Below, piece by piece: positions 34,433 through 43,216 of a stretch of 64,000 bases of DNA. Source of the DNA: CALDSL01 sp039810245 (GTDB lineage: Bacteria; Chloroflexota; Anaerolineae; Anaerolineales; Anaerolineaceae). The stretch spans positions 1 to 64,000 of the forward strand of contig JBDHWQ010000006.1 of NCBI GenBank assembly GCA_039810245.1. Reading direction: 5' to 3'. Every line of letters starts with the position of its first letter. Position 1 is the stretch's first letter. The position numbers were made by a program, and so were the translations under genes. The notes below the pieces were generated by a model. The model was not told where the DNA came from, made no database searches, and worked only from the letters and a program-made list of their open reading frames with translations.

Positions 34433-37111
34433 ATGAATTGGTATCAATTGGACAGTGGAGCCGCGCTGCAAACGCTGGAAAGCGATGCCGCGTGTGGGTT
34501 GAGCGCGGGCGAGGCCGCGGCGCGGCTGGCGCGTGACGGCGCCAACGAGTTGGTGGAAAAAGGAGGGCGCACGCCGCTGCGCATTCTGTGGGAGCAGATC
34601 ACCGCCACTATGGTGCTGATCCTGATCGCGGCGGCAGTCGCGGCGGCGGTGCTGGGCGATACCAAGAACGCCGTAGCGATCACGGCCATTGTGCTGCTGT
34701 ACGCCTTGCTGGGCTTTGTGCAGGAATACCGCGCCGAAAAGGCGATTGCCTCGCTCAAGCGGCTGTCAACGCCCAACGTGCGTGTGCTGCGCGACGGCAG
34801 CCTGAGTGAAATTTCGGCGCGCGGGCTGGTGCCGGGCGATGTGGTGCTGCTGGAGACCGGCAACGTGGTACCGGCCGATCTGCGGCTGCTGGAAGCGGTG
34901 AACCTGCGCGTCCAGGAGGCGGCGCTGACCGGGGAGTCGGAAGCGGTGGAGAAGCACACGGGTGCACTGGCGACGGCCGATCTGCCGGTGGGCGACCGGC
35001 GCAACCTGGGCTTCATGGGCACGGTGGTGACCCTGGGGCGCGGGCGCGGGCTGGTGGTGGCCACCGGCATGAACACCGAGCTGGGCAAGATCGCCACCCT
35101 GATCCAGGAAACCGGGGTGGAACAGACCCCGCTGCAGCGCAGGCTGGACGCGCTGGGCAAGCTGCTGGCCGGGGTGGGGGTGGTCATCGCCCTGATGGTG
35201 TTTGCGCTGGGCTTATGGCGCGGCGACGACCTGCGCCATATGCTGCTGACGGCCGTCTCGGTGGCAGTGGCAATTGTGCCCGAAGGCCTGCCCGCGGTGG
35301 TGACGATTACCCTGGCGCTGGGCGCGCAGCGCATGTTGAGCCGCAACGCGCTGATCCGCAAGCTGCCGGCGGTGGAAACGCTGGGCTCGGTGACGGTGAT
35401 CTGTTCGGATAAGACCGGCACGCTGACCGAGAACCGCATGACCGTGGTGGTGCTGGACGTGGCCGGCCACGCGCTGGACCTGACCGAAGAAATGAAGGGC
35501 AGCACGGTGCAGGCAAACCTCAGCCCGGGCATGCCGGTCGCCACCCCGCTTTCACTGCTGCTGGTGGGCGGCGCGTTGTGCAACGATGCCGTGCTGGCCG
35601 GTGGAGAGAATGACCGCTATCATACCGTGGGCGACCCGACCGAAGGCGCGCTGGTGGCGGCCGCCGCGCGGTTGGGCTACTGGAAATCCGCGCTGGATGA
35701 ACAGCACCCGCGCGTGGCCGAAGTACCGTTTGACTCAGAGCGCAAGCGCATGACCACCGTGCATCGCCTGGGCGCTGCGCTGCCCGGCGTGGACACCCCG
35801 GCGCAGTATGTTGCCTTCACCAAGGGCAGCGTGGATGGCCTGCTGGACCTGGCGACCGGCGTCAATGAGGATGGGCGGCTGCAGCCTTTCGACGCCGCGT
35901 GGCGCGCGCGCCTTGAAGCCGCCAACGAGCGCTTGGCGCGCAAGGGAATGCGCGTGCTGGGCGTGGCCTACCGCGCGCTGGACATGCTTCCCGAAAACGC
36001 CGGCCCGGAGCTGGAGCGCGACCTGACCTTTGTGGGGTTGTTCGGCATGATCGACCCGCCGCGCGCCGAAGTGCGCGACGCGGTGGCGCTCACCCGCTCG
36101 GCGGGGGTGCGCACGGTGATGATCACCGGCGACCACCCGCTGACGGCGATGGAGATCGCGCGCCAGTTGGGCATCGCCGAAGAGGGGCGGGCGATCACCG
36201 GGGTGGAACTGGAGCGCATGACGTTTGAGGAGCTGAAAGCCGCGGTGGAAGAGGTGCGCGTCTTTGCGCGCGTTTCCCCGGAGCATAAGCTGAAAATTAT
36301 CCAGGCGCTGCAGGAGAACGGTCACATCGTCTCGATGACCGGCGATGGCGTCAACGACGCGCCGGCGCTGCGCCGCGCGGATATTGGCGTGGCGATGGGC
36401 ATCACCGGAACGGACGTGTCCAAAGAGGCATCTGACCTGGTGCTGCTGGACGATAATTTTGCCACCATTGTGGCGGCGGTGCAGGAAGGGCGCACGATTT
36501 ACGATAATATCCGCAAGTTCGTGCGCTTCTCGGTGGCGGGCAACATCGGCAAGGTGCTGGTGATGCTGCTGGCGCCGTTCCTGGGCAAGCCTATCCCGCT
36601 GCTGCCGCTGCAACTGCTGTGGCTCAACCTGCTCACCGACGGGCTGCTGGGGCTGGGGCTGGGCGTAGAGCCGGCCGAAAGCAACACCATGCGCCGGCCG
36701 CCGTACGCGCCGCAGGAAGGCGTGTTCAGCCGCGGGGCCGGCCGGCAGACGGCCTGGATTGGGCTGTTGATCGGCGGGCTGGCGCTGGGGCTGGGCGCGT
36801 GGTATTTTTACGCCGGCCGCGAAAATTGGCAAACGCTGGTGTTCACCGCGCTGGCCTTCGCACAGGTGGGTCAGGCGCTGGCGGCGCGCTCCAGCCACGC
36901 TTCACTGTTCGCCATCGGGCTGCGCTCCAACCCCCTGATGCTGGGTATGGTGCTGGTGGTGACTGTGCTGCAACTGCTGGTGATCTACCTGCCACCGCTG
37001 CAAGGCTTCTTCAACACCCGCCCGCTGGGTTTGCTGGACCTGGCCGTGGCGCTGGCCGCCGGGGTGGTGGTGTTCGCAGCGATCGAGGCGCAAAAGCGAT
37101 TGGGACGATAG
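34433..37111 (+). CDS. P-type cation ATPase, Ca2+-type (PIIA-like)
   Basis: An 892-aa membrane pump with N-terminal cation-ATPase domain, A-domain TGES (LTGESEAVEK), phosphorylation site Asp326 in CSDKTGTLT, nucleotide domain and hinge TGDGVNDAPALRRADIG. Transport-site residues: helix M4 has PEGLPA (Glu as in SERCA Glu309) and M6 has NLLTDG (Asn-x-x-Thr-Asp). In M5 the segment SVAGNIGKVLV carries Lys where SERCA has the site I Glu771, so one Ca2+ per cycle is likely, if Ca2+ is the ion at all; Mn2+ or Na+/K+ pumping are alternatives. Last gene of the rightward CarH-like-controlled operon. Confidence 0.88.
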   Translation: MNWYQLDSGAALQTLESDAACGLSAGEAAARLARDGANELVEKGGRTPLRILWEQITATMVLILIAAAVAAAVLGDTKNAVAITAIVLLYALLGFVQEYRAEKAIASLKRLSTPNVRVLRDGSLSEISARGLVPGDVVLLETGNVVPADLRLLEAVNLRVQEAALTGESEAVEKHTGALATADLPVGDRRNLGFMGTVVTLGRGRGLVVATGMNTELGKIATLIQETGVEQTPLQRRLDALGKLLAGVGVVIALMVFALGLWRGDDLRHMLLTAVSVAVAIVPEGLPAVVTITLALGAQRMLSRNALIRKLPAVETLGSVTVICSDKTGTLTENRMTVVVLDVAGHALDLTEEMKGSTVQANLSPGMPVATPLSLLLVGGALCNDAVLAGGENDRYHTVGDPTEGALVAAAARLGYWKSALDEQHPRVAEVPFDSERKRMTTVHRLGAALPGVDTPAQYVAFTKGSVDGLLDLATGVNEDGRLQPFDAAWRARLEAANERLARKGMRVLGVAYRALDMLPENAGPELERDLTFVGLFGMIDPPRAEVRDAVALTRSAGVRTVMITGDHPLTAMEIARQLGIAEEGRAITGVELERMTFEELKAAVEEVRVFARVSPEHKLKIIQALQENGHIVSMTGDGVNDAPALRRADIGVAMGITGTDVSKEASDLVLLDDNFATIVAAVQEGRTIYDNIRKFVRFSVAGNIGKVLVMLLAPFLGKPIPLLPLQLLWLNLLTDGLLGLGLGVEPAESNTMRRPPYAPQEGVFSRGAGRQTAWIGLLIGGLALGLGAWYFYAGRENWQTLVFTALAFAQVGQALAARSSHASLFAIGLRSNPLMLGMVLVVTVLQLLVIYLPPLQGFFNTRPLGLLDLAVALAAGVVVFAAIEAQKRLGR

Positions 37112-37152
37112 CTTAGGGCTTTACAGGTGGTTGGCGGGCGCAAAACGCGTGC

Positions 37153-37158
37153 CATAAT
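37153..37158 (+). promoter_or_regulatory. -10 box before a 13-codon ORF and the S66 peptidase gene
   Basis: CATAAT followed by exactly 6 nt and ATG 37165, the same spacing as three predicted leaderless genes in this window. No good -35 is seen. Confidence 0.4.
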
Positions 37159-37164
37159 ATCCAT

Positions 37165-37206
37165 ATGGCGCTGGATACGCGCCGGCGGATTTTGTTCAGA
37201 AGGTGA
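37165..37206 (+). CDS. possible 13-aa leader peptide
   Basis: ATG 37165 reads MALDTRRRILFRR and stops at TGA 37204-37206, 3 bp before the S66 peptidase ATG. The end of this mini-ORF contains AGAAGGTGA, the ribosome binding site of the next gene. It would be translated from a leaderless mRNA and could couple translation. Chance occurrence is quite possible. Confidence 0.3.
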   Translation: MALDTRRRILFRR

Positions 37207-37209
37207 GCG

Positions 37210-38223
37210 ATGCGCAAACCATCCCGTTTAATGCCCGGTGATACGATTGGAATTATCAGCCCATCGTGGGGTGGGGCCGGGTTGTTCCCGCACCGCGTGG
37301 CGCAGGGCATCGCGGCTATTGAGGCTTTGGGCTACCGCGCGCGGACGGCGTCGCATGCGCTCAATCACAGCGGTTACGTCTCCGATACGCCTGAGCACCG
37401 CGCGGCCGACATCCACGAATTGTTCGTCGACCCGGCGGTAAAGATGGTGCTTTCGGCCATTGGCGGTGACCATGCGTGCCATCTGCTGCCGCTGCTGGAT
37501 TTTGACCTGATCGCCCAAAACCCGAAGATCCTTATGGGATTCTCCGATAGCACCGTGCTCAACGTAGCGGTGTGGCAAAAGGCCGGGCTGGTGACCTTCA
37601 ATGGCCCGGCGCTCTTAACCGACTTCGCGGAATATCCGCGTATGCTGGAATACACGCGCGAAGCCTTCCTGCGCGTAGTGACGCGCGCCGAAGCGCCGGG
37701 CGAGCTGCGCCCCGCGGAAACCTGGACCGAAGAATTTCTGGCGTGGGAGACGCGCCTGGACCAGACCCGCCCGCGCGCCATGCTGCCGTCCGCGGGCTGG
37801 ACCTGGCTGAAAGAGGGTCAGGCACAGGGCCGCCTGCTGGGCGGCTGCCTGGAATCGCTGCAGCACCTGCGCGGCACGCCTTACTGGCCGGACTGGCGCG
37901 GCGCGATCTTTTTCTTCGAAACGTCTGAGGAGAAGCCAGAACCGGAAACGGTGGACAGCATGCTCATGGATTATGAAAATATGGGCGTATTCGAGCAGAT
38001 CAACGGGATGCTGGTGGGCCGGCCGATGCTGTATAACGATGCCGAAAAACAGGCGCTGCGCGATGTGATCCTGGAGCGCACGCGGCGCTACGATTTTCCC
38101 GTGATCACGGATATGGACTTCGGTCATACCGCGCCGCAGATGACGCTGCCGCTGGGCTGCCTGGCCGAGATTGACACAGACCAGCAGCGCGTTGCCATTC
38201 TGGAAAGCGCGGTCATCGAGTAA
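37210..38223 (+). CDS. S66 family serine peptidase (LD-carboxypeptidase/MccF-like)
   Basis: A 337-aa cytosolic peptidase. N-terminal LMPGDTIGIISPSWGGAGLFPHR and the nucleophile elbow GFSDSTVLN (Ser near residue 113) are the S66 landmarks; the downstream Glu (EEKPEPETV region) and His (FGHTAP, near residue 306) complete the Ser-Glu-His triad. Family members remove the terminal D-alanine of murein tetrapeptides during recycling or, in the MccF branch, cleave microcin C-like aminoacyl nucleotides. Which applies here is not decidable by eye; the length and the missing canonical GDE region lean to the MccF-like side. AAGGTGA lies 5-6 nt before the ATG. Confidence 0.82.
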   Translation: MRKPSRLMPGDTIGIISPSWGGAGLFPHRVAQGIAAIEALGYRARTASHALNHSGYVSDTPEHRAADIHELFVDPAVKMVLSAIGGDHACHLLPLLDFDLIAQNPKILMGFSDSTVLNVAVWQKAGLVTFNGPALLTDFAEYPRMLEYTREAFLRVVTRAEAPGELRPAETWTEEFLAWETRLDQTRPRAMLPSAGWTWLKEGQAQGRLLGGCLESLQHLRGTPYWPDWRGAIFFFETSEEKPEPETVDSMLMDYENMGVFEQINGMLVGRPMLYNDAEKQALRDVILERTRRYDFPVITDMDFGHTAPQMTLPLGCLAEIDTDQQRVAILESAVIE

Positions 38224-38248
38224 CGGCTTGCATAGGGAAAATCCCCAT

Positions 38249-38272
38249 GCCCCGCGGTGCGCGCCGCGGGGC
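38249..38272 (+). terminator. hairpin after the S66 peptidase gene
   Basis: GCCCCGCGG and CCGCGGGGC, perfect 9-bp arms with a 6-nt loop, 26 bp after the stop codon. Only a weak T-rich tail follows. Confidence 0.45.
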
Positions 38273-38326
38273 CATTTGGGTTCACAATGGGAGAAATGCC
38301 TGTAGGCGGGCAAGGAAAGGTAACAC

Positions 38327-38506
38327 ATGCTGCTGGACCTGGAGCAATTCCAATGGCTGGTGGGTGGGCTGGACCACCCGGAATGCGTGGCGTGGGGGCT
38401 GGATGGGAATTTTTATGCTGGTGGTGGCGAACTTCGCGCACTGGGGTTGGTGCACGAGCGCATGGATGTGCCCGGGATGCGATTGAATTATCCATTTGGT
38501 GCGTAG
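38327..38506 (+). pseudogene. truncated SMP-30/gluconolactonase-like gene remnant
   Basis: A 59-codon ORF with a good Shine-Dalgarno (AAGGAAAGG, 8 nt before ATG). The N-terminal part VGGLDHPECVAWGLDGNFYAGG matches the first beta-propeller blade of SMP-30/gluconolactonase/strictosidine-synthase-like proteins, which are about 280-330 aa. After about residue 35 the similarity is lost and the frame ends just before a 24-bp inverted repeat. It looks like the 5' stub of a gene removed by deletion or insertion of the palindromic element. Confidence 0.5.
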
Positions 38507-38511
38507 AGGAA

Positions 38512-38572
38512 CAGCCCATACGCAACACTGCCCCGTGCTATTCTGGCGCGGGGCAGTGTTGCGTATGGGCTG
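38512..38572. repeat. 24-bp perfect inverted repeat
   Basis: Arms 38512-38535 and 38549-38572 (starting CAGCCCATACGC) are perfect complements around a 13-nt centre. It starts 6 bp after the stop of the SMP-30 remnant. No transposase gene and no T-run are present; it may be a small palindromic mobile element or a strong hairpin. Confidence 0.75.
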
Positions 38573-38651
38573 CTTTGGTTTGGGTCGAACCAGGGCAGGC
38601 CTCCAGGTCTTTCGTATTTCATGCCGGTCTTGATGCATCCTGTTATAAACA

Positions 38652-38701
38652 TTATACAAATCTAGGTTAACAGTAGACAAACAGTGTACGAAACGTATAA
38701 T
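38652..38701 (+). promoter_or_regulatory. promoter of the fasciclin gene with degenerate CarH-like repeats
   Basis: TAGACA (38674-38679), 16-bp spacer, TATAAT (38696-38701). Around it lie TTATACA (38652), GTAGACA (38673) and GTGTACG (38684); the last two are 11 bp apart. The array is less regular than those at 30.6-30.8 kb, so a shared regulator is only possible. Confidence 0.5.
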
Positions 38702-38750
38702 CAACCTTGTACGACATAACCAACAACGAGACCTTACAGGAGATGAGAGA

Positions 38751-40127
38751 ATGAAACCGTTTGTGAAGTTTAGTGGTTTACTGATTGCCTTTGCCGTGCT
38801 GCTGAGCGCCTGCGCGCCGGCTGCCCCAGCCACCCCCATCACCGCGCCGATGCCCACCGCGGCCCCGACCGCAGCGCCTACCGAGGTCCTCCCGACCGCG
38901 ACGCCCGCCCCGCAAGACATCGTTGACATCGCCGCCGGTAACGACAATTTCAAGACCCTGGTGGCCGCTGTGACCGCCGCCGGGCTGGTTGACACCCTCA
39001 AGGGTGAGGGACCCTTCACCGTGTTCGCCCCCACCGATGAAGCTTTTGCTAAGCTGCCCGCCGGCACCATCGACGAGCTGCTCAAGCCTGAGAACAAAGA
39101 TAAGCTGGTACAGATCCTTACCTACCACGTGGTTCCGGGCAAAGTGATGGCCGCCGACGCCGCCAAGCTGACCAGCGCCGATACTGTAGCCAAGCTGCCC
39201 CTGACCATTAAGGCTGATATGGGCAAGGTAATGATCAATGACGCCACCGTGACCACCCCGGACATCGAAGCCTCGAACGGCGTGATCCACGTGATCGATA
39301 CCGTGCTGCTGCCCCCGCAGGATATCGTTGACACTGCCGTCGCCGATGGCCGCTTTACCACCCTGGCCGCCGCGCTGACCGCCGCCGGTCTGGTGGAAAC
39401 CCTGAAGGGTGAAGGCCCCTTCACCGTCTTTGCCCCCACCGATGATGCCTTCGCCAAGCTGCCCAAAGAGACGCTCGAGACGCTGCTCAAGCCCGAGAAC
39501 AAGCAGGCCCTGACCGATATCCTCACCTACCACGTGGCTGCCGGTAAGACCCTCGCTGCCGATGTGGTCAAGGAAAGCCTGATCGAGACCGTCAACGGCG
39601 CCCCGATCAAGGTCAAGGTGGATGGCGATAAAGTCTTCGTCAATGACGCTCAGGTCATCCTGACCGACATCCAGACTTCGAATGGCGTGATCCACGTGAT
39701 TGACAGCGTGATCCTGCCGCCCAAAGACATCGTTGACACCGCCGTGGAAGATGGCCGCTTCAAGACCCTGGCCACCGCGCTGACCAGCGCCGGCCTGATC
39801 GAGACCCTGAAAGGGAAAGGCCCCTTCACCGTCTTCGCCCCCACCGATGATGCCTTCGCCAAGCTGCCCGCCGGCACGATTGAAAAACTGCTGGCCGACA
39901 AGGACGCCCTGACCAAGATCCTCACCTACCACGTGGTTTCCGGTCGCGTGATGGCCGCCGATGTGGTCCAGCTGACCAGCGCCGAAACGGTCAACGGCGC
40001 GCCGGTGACGATCAAAGTGGATGGCGACAAGGTCTTCGTCAACGACGCCCAGGTAGTCATCACCGATATCCTGACTTCCAACGGCGTAATCCATGTGATC
40101 GACAGTGTGTTGCTCCCGCCCCAGTAA
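38751..40127 (+). CDS. lipoprotein with three fasciclin (FAS1) domains
   Basis: A 458-aa lipoprotein: signal peptide with lipobox LLSAC (Cys22), a Pro/Thr/Ala linker to about residue 55, then three FAS1 domains of about 131 residues each starting DIVD and sharing GPFTVFAPTD-AFAKLP, ILTYHV and SNGVIHVID-VLLPP. FAS1 domains mediate adhesion to surfaces or other cells. The three units are so similar in DNA that they represent recent tandem duplications. In several bacteria FAS1 genes are co-regulated with carotenoid or light-response genes; the promoter here carries weak CarH-like repeats. ATG is preceded by AGGAGAT. A perfect terminator follows. Confidence 0.93.
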   Translation: MKPFVKFSGLLIAFAVLLSACAPAAPATPITAPMPTAAPTAAPTEVLPTATPAPQDIVDIAAGNDNFKTLVAAVTAAGLVDTLKGEGPFTVFAPTDEAFAKLPAGTIDELLKPENKDKLVQILTYHVVPGKVMAADAAKLTSADTVAKLPLTIKADMGKVMINDATVTTPDIEASNGVIHVIDTVLLPPQDIVDTAVADGRFTTLAAALTAAGLVETLKGEGPFTVFAPTDDAFAKLPKETLETLLKPENKQALTDILTYHVAAGKTLAADVVKESLIETVNGAPIKVKVDGDKVFVNDAQVILTDIQTSNGVIHVIDSVILPPKDIVDTAVEDGRFKTLATALTSAGLIETLKGKGPFTVFAPTDDAFAKLPAGTIEKLLADKDALTKILTYHVVSGRVMAADVVQLTSAETVNGAPVTIKVDGDKVFVNDAQVVITDILTSNGVIHVIDSVLLPPQ

Positions 40128-40148
40128 GATAACGCAACCCCATTATTC

Positions 40149-40182
40149 CGAGGCTGCCGGTTCTCCCGGCAGCCTCGTTTTT
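40149..40182 (+). terminator. intrinsic terminator of the fasciclin gene
   Basis: CGAGGCTGCCGG and CCGGCAGCCTCG, perfect 12-bp arms with a 5-nt TTCTC loop, followed by TTTTTG. Confidence 0.92.
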
Positions 40183-40413
40183 GTATAGCAATACGGGTAG
40201 CGGCGAGGTGAAAATATTCAGCGCAGCCTCGCCCGGGGCACGGTAATTCGCGGGTCTGGACGGGGAGAGGCTTTTGGGTGGCAATCAACAATAGCCATGC
40301 TCTCGCCGCACCCGTGCGGAAAAAACGAACGCAACATGAACACACACTTTGTGGAACGGGTACAATTTGTATCAGGATCATTTGCAACGCAAGTAACGTT
40401 GCGGGAGAAGAGC

Positions 40414-40914
40414 ATGAATGCCAGCGCATTTCGTCACCTGTACGACTACCACTTTGGCGAAAATCGCAAGCTGTGGGCGCTTGCCGCCGGGCTGAGCGAA
40501 GAGAACTTCGCGCGACCGGCCGCCTATTCGCACGGATCGGTGCGCGACCAGGTCATCCACCTGGCCGAAGTGGAGAACATCTGGTTTTCCGAGCTGCGAA
40601 ACCGCGCCCTGGACGATCCCTTCCCGGCCGAGCACCTGGAAAGTCGCGCGGCCATGCGCGCCTATTGGGACCAGATCGAGCAGGACGTGCGCGCCTACCT
40701 GGCCGCGCTGACGGATGACATGCTGCTCACGACGCCGATCCTGGAGCCCGACGAGGACCGCGGCCTGTACGTCTGGCAGGTGCTGCTGCACGTCGTCAAC
40801 CACGCCACCGACCACCGCGCGCAACTGCTGCGCCAGCTCAACGACCTGGGCGTGGAAACCGGCTACCAGGATTACATTTTTTACTGCTATGGGTACCCCT
40901 GGCAGCAGGGATAA
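40414..40914 (+). CDS. DinB family protein
   Basis: A 166-aa four-helix-bundle protein. FRHLYDYHFGENRKLW, the first metal-ligand His in VIHLAEVENIW and the paired His in LLHVVNHATDHRAQLL are the DinB/YfiT metal site. The family includes thiol-dependent S-transferases (for example with bacillithiol or mycothiol) and stress-induced proteins. Function here is unassigned. The ATG at 40414 follows GGGAGAAG; the longer ORF upstream has no domain. GNAT gene follows 12 bp later. Confidence 0.85.
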   Translation: MNASAFRHLYDYHFGENRKLWALAAGLSEENFARPAAYSHGSVRDQVIHLAEVENIWFSELRNRALDDPFPAEHLESRAAMRAYWDQIEQDVRAYLAALTDDMLLTTPILEPDEDRGLYVWQVLLHVVNHATDHRAQLLRQLNDLGVETGYQDYIFYCYGYPWQQG

Positions 40915-40926
40915 GACGAGATTCGG

Positions 40927-41853
40927 ATGACTACATACACTTCCCGCGCATTGGAACAGCCGGACGACCTGGCCTGCATGATCGCCCTGGCGCAGCAGTT
41001 CCCCGAAGAACACCTGCACAGCACTGATCTGCCCTACCGCCTGAGCTCGTGGGCGCTGGACGAACCGGAAAACGCGCGGCTGTGGTTTGACGCGCGCGGC
41101 GCGCTGGCGGCGTGGTGCGTGTTGCAGCCGCCGTTCTGGACGCTGGATTTCTGCTTTCACCCGGCGCATGAGCGCGCGCTGATTGCCGACATGCTGGCCT
41201 GGACGGATGACCGCGCGCGGTCGCCGGTGGGGGTTCAGCCGCCGCGCCCTTGCTGGTTTGCGATGATCTTCGCGCGCCAGCGCGAGCGCATTGCCGCGCT
41301 GGAAGCCGCCGGGTATGCTGACCAGGGCGACGTGGGCGAGGATTCGTGGTCAAAGGTGTGGCTGCGGCGCGACGGCCAGGCGACTGTGCCGGGTCACCTG
41401 CCGCCGGCCGGCTTCCGCGCCCGCGCGCTGGCCGGGCCAGGCGAGGTCGACGCCTATGTGGCGCTGCACCAGGAAGTGTTTGAGTCGAAGAACATGACCG
41501 CGGAATGGCGCGCGCGGACGCTGCGCCAGCCGCTCTACCGCCCCGAGCTGGATGTGGTGATCGAGGCCCCGGACGGGCGGCTGGCGGCGTTCTGCGTGTG
41601 CTGGCTGAGCGCGGATGGGCTGCGCGGCCAGGTGGAACCGCTGGGCTGCCGCGCCGAGTACCGGCGCTACGCGCTGGGGCGGGTGGCGCTGTGCGAGGGG
41701 CTGCGCCGGCTGCAGTCGCTCGGCGCGCGCGATGTGTTCGTGGAGACGGATAATTACCGCAACACGGCCTACGCGCTGTACCAGAACGTGGGCTTCGCGT
41801 TATTGGAAGACGTGCGCGTGTTGCGCAAGGATTTTGACACCGGGATTGCGTAA
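40927..41853 (+). CDS. GNAT family N-acetyltransferase (tandem domain)
   Basis: A 308-aa protein with the arrangement of double-GNAT proteins such as MshD. The C-terminal domain has the acetyl-CoA-binding pattern VEPLGCRAEYRRYALGRVALCEGLRRLQSLGARDVFVETDNYRNTAYALYQNVGF, split over the usual beta4-alpha3 and alpha4 elements; the N-terminal half is degenerate. The acceptor is unknown. It sits 12 bp after the DinB gene and may share its transcript, which would fit a low-molecular-weight thiol context only loosely. Confidence 0.82.
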   Translation: MTTYTSRALEQPDDLACMIALAQQFPEEHLHSTDLPYRLSSWALDEPENARLWFDARGALAAWCVLQPPFWTLDFCFHPAHERALIADMLAWTDDRARSPVGVQPPRPCWFAMIFARQRERIAALEAAGYADQGDVGEDSWSKVWLRRDGQATVPGHLPPAGFRARALAGPGEVDAYVALHQEVFESKNMTAEWRARTLRQPLYRPELDVVIEAPDGRLAAFCVCWLSADGLRGQVEPLGCRAEYRRYALGRVALCEGLRRLQSLGARDVFVETDNYRNTAYALYQNVGFALLEDVRVLRKDFDTGIA

Positions 41854-41911
41854 CCTGGTGTACGATTCCTCTGTATCCATTTCATCCATCCCCGACGCAG
41901 AGGAACCGCCG

Positions 41912-43216
41912 ATGCAATCATCTTCCGCGGAGCGCATCCCGCAGCTCACCTGGTTTGTTATGGCCGCGCTGGCGGTCACCGGGCAGATCGCCTGGGCCGT
42001 GGAGAACTCCTGGTTCAACACTTTCGTCTTCGACGTTATCACGCCTGACCCGCGCCCGGTGGCCTGGATGGTGGCGGCCAGCGCCATCACCGCCACGCTG
42101 ACCACGCTGCTGATGGGCACGCTCAGCGACCGCACGCGTTCGCGCTGGGGCCGCCGCCGGCCGTTTATCCTCTTCGGCTACATTCTGTGGGGCCTGTCTA
42201 CCATCCTGTTCCCCACCGTGGCGTACATCAAAGCCACTGGCGTGGCCATCGCCATGGTGGTAGTGCTCGATTCGGTGATGACCTTCTTCGGCTCCACCGC
42301 CAACGACGCGGCCTTTAACGCCTGGACGGCGGATATCGCCACCAGCCGCACGCGCGGGCGGGTGGAAGGCGTGCTCAACCTGAGCCTGTTTATCGCCCAG
42401 ATCGTCTCGCTGGTGGCGGCCGGCATCCTCATCGACAACGTGGGATACTTTGTGTTCTTCTACGTACTGGGCGGGATCGTGATGGTGGTGGGGTTGATCG
42501 CGGGCAGCTTGCTGCGCGACGTGCCGCCCGCGCATGAAGGCCTGCGCCCGCCATTCTGGCAGGAGTTCGCCGGGCTGTTCTCGCTGGACACACTGCGCAA
42601 GAACCGCGACCTGTTCGTCCTGCTGCTGGTGATTATGGTGTCCAGCATCGGCATGGAAGTGGCGTTCCCCTATATGATCGTTTACCTGGAGAACTATGTG
42701 GGGGTGAGCAAGAGCCAGTTCAGCATCATCGGCGGCGCGGTGATGCTGGGCAGCGCCATTCTTGCCATCCCGTTTGGCATCCTGGCCGACCGCTGGAGCA
42801 AGCGCTGGATGATAGCTATTGCCACAGTGGTCAGCAGCCTGGGCGCGGTGATCCTCTCGCTGGTCACCAGCCTGCCACTGCTGGCGCTGGCCGGGCTCCT
42901 GTGGCAGGCCTTCGCGGTGGCCGGCTCGATTGCCAGCGTGGCATGGCTGAAAGATTTGCTGCCCGAGGAGAACCGCGGCAAGTTCCTGGGCATTCGTATG
43001 ATCTTCTGGATCGCCATCCCCATGGTGATCGGCCCGTGGATCGGCTCCAGCCTGATACGCGCCTATGGCATCCCCACCACGCTCAACGGCCTGGCCGGGT
43101 TTGTGCCCGTTCCCATCATCTTCCAGGTTGGTGCGGCCATCTCGCTGCTGGCGCTGGTACCGCTGTTCTTTATGGGAAGGAAAACCAGCCATGACCCAGC
43201 CCTCGACCGCGCCTGA
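41912..43216 (+). CDS. MFS glycoside transporter, GPH/SLC45-like
   Basis: A 434-aa twelve-helix transporter. The loop after helix 2, GTLSDRTRSRWGRRRPFILFGYI, is the hallmark of the glycoside-pentoside-hexuronide/SLC45 sugar transporters, and the second-half loop is LADRWSKRW. It probably imports an oligosaccharide or glycoside by cation symport. ATG 41912 is preceded by AGAGGAA. It overlaps the GH127 gene by 26 bp and is followed by a GH2 gene, so the imported sugar is likely hydrolysed by these two enzymes. Confidence 0.85.
   Translation: MQSSSAERIPQLTWFVMAALAVTGQIAWAVENSWFNTFVFDVITPDPRPVAWMVAASAITATLTTLLMGTLSDRTRSRWGRRRPFILFGYILWGLSTILFPTVAYIKATGVAIAMVVVLDSVMTFFGSTANDAAFNAWTADIATSRTRGRVEGVLNLSLFIAQIVSLVAAGILIDNVGYFVFFYVLGGIVMVVGLIAGSLLRDVPPAHEGLRPPFWQEFAGLFSLDTLRKNRDLFVLLLVIMVSSIGMEVAFPYMIVYLENYVGVSKSQFSIIGGAVMLGSAILAIPFGILADRWSKRWMIAIATVVSSLGAVILSLVTSLPLLALAGLLWQAFAVAGSIASVAWLKDLLPEENRGKFLGIRMIFWIAIPMVIGPWIGSSLIRAYGIPTTLNGLAGFVPVPIIFQVGAAISLLALVPLFFMGRKTSHDPALDRA

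Noticed and set aside
38257..38670. A 137-codon plus-strand frame over the SMP-30 remnant
   Set aside because: It is in another frame than the recognisable SMP-30 start, runs through the large palindrome and has no domain.
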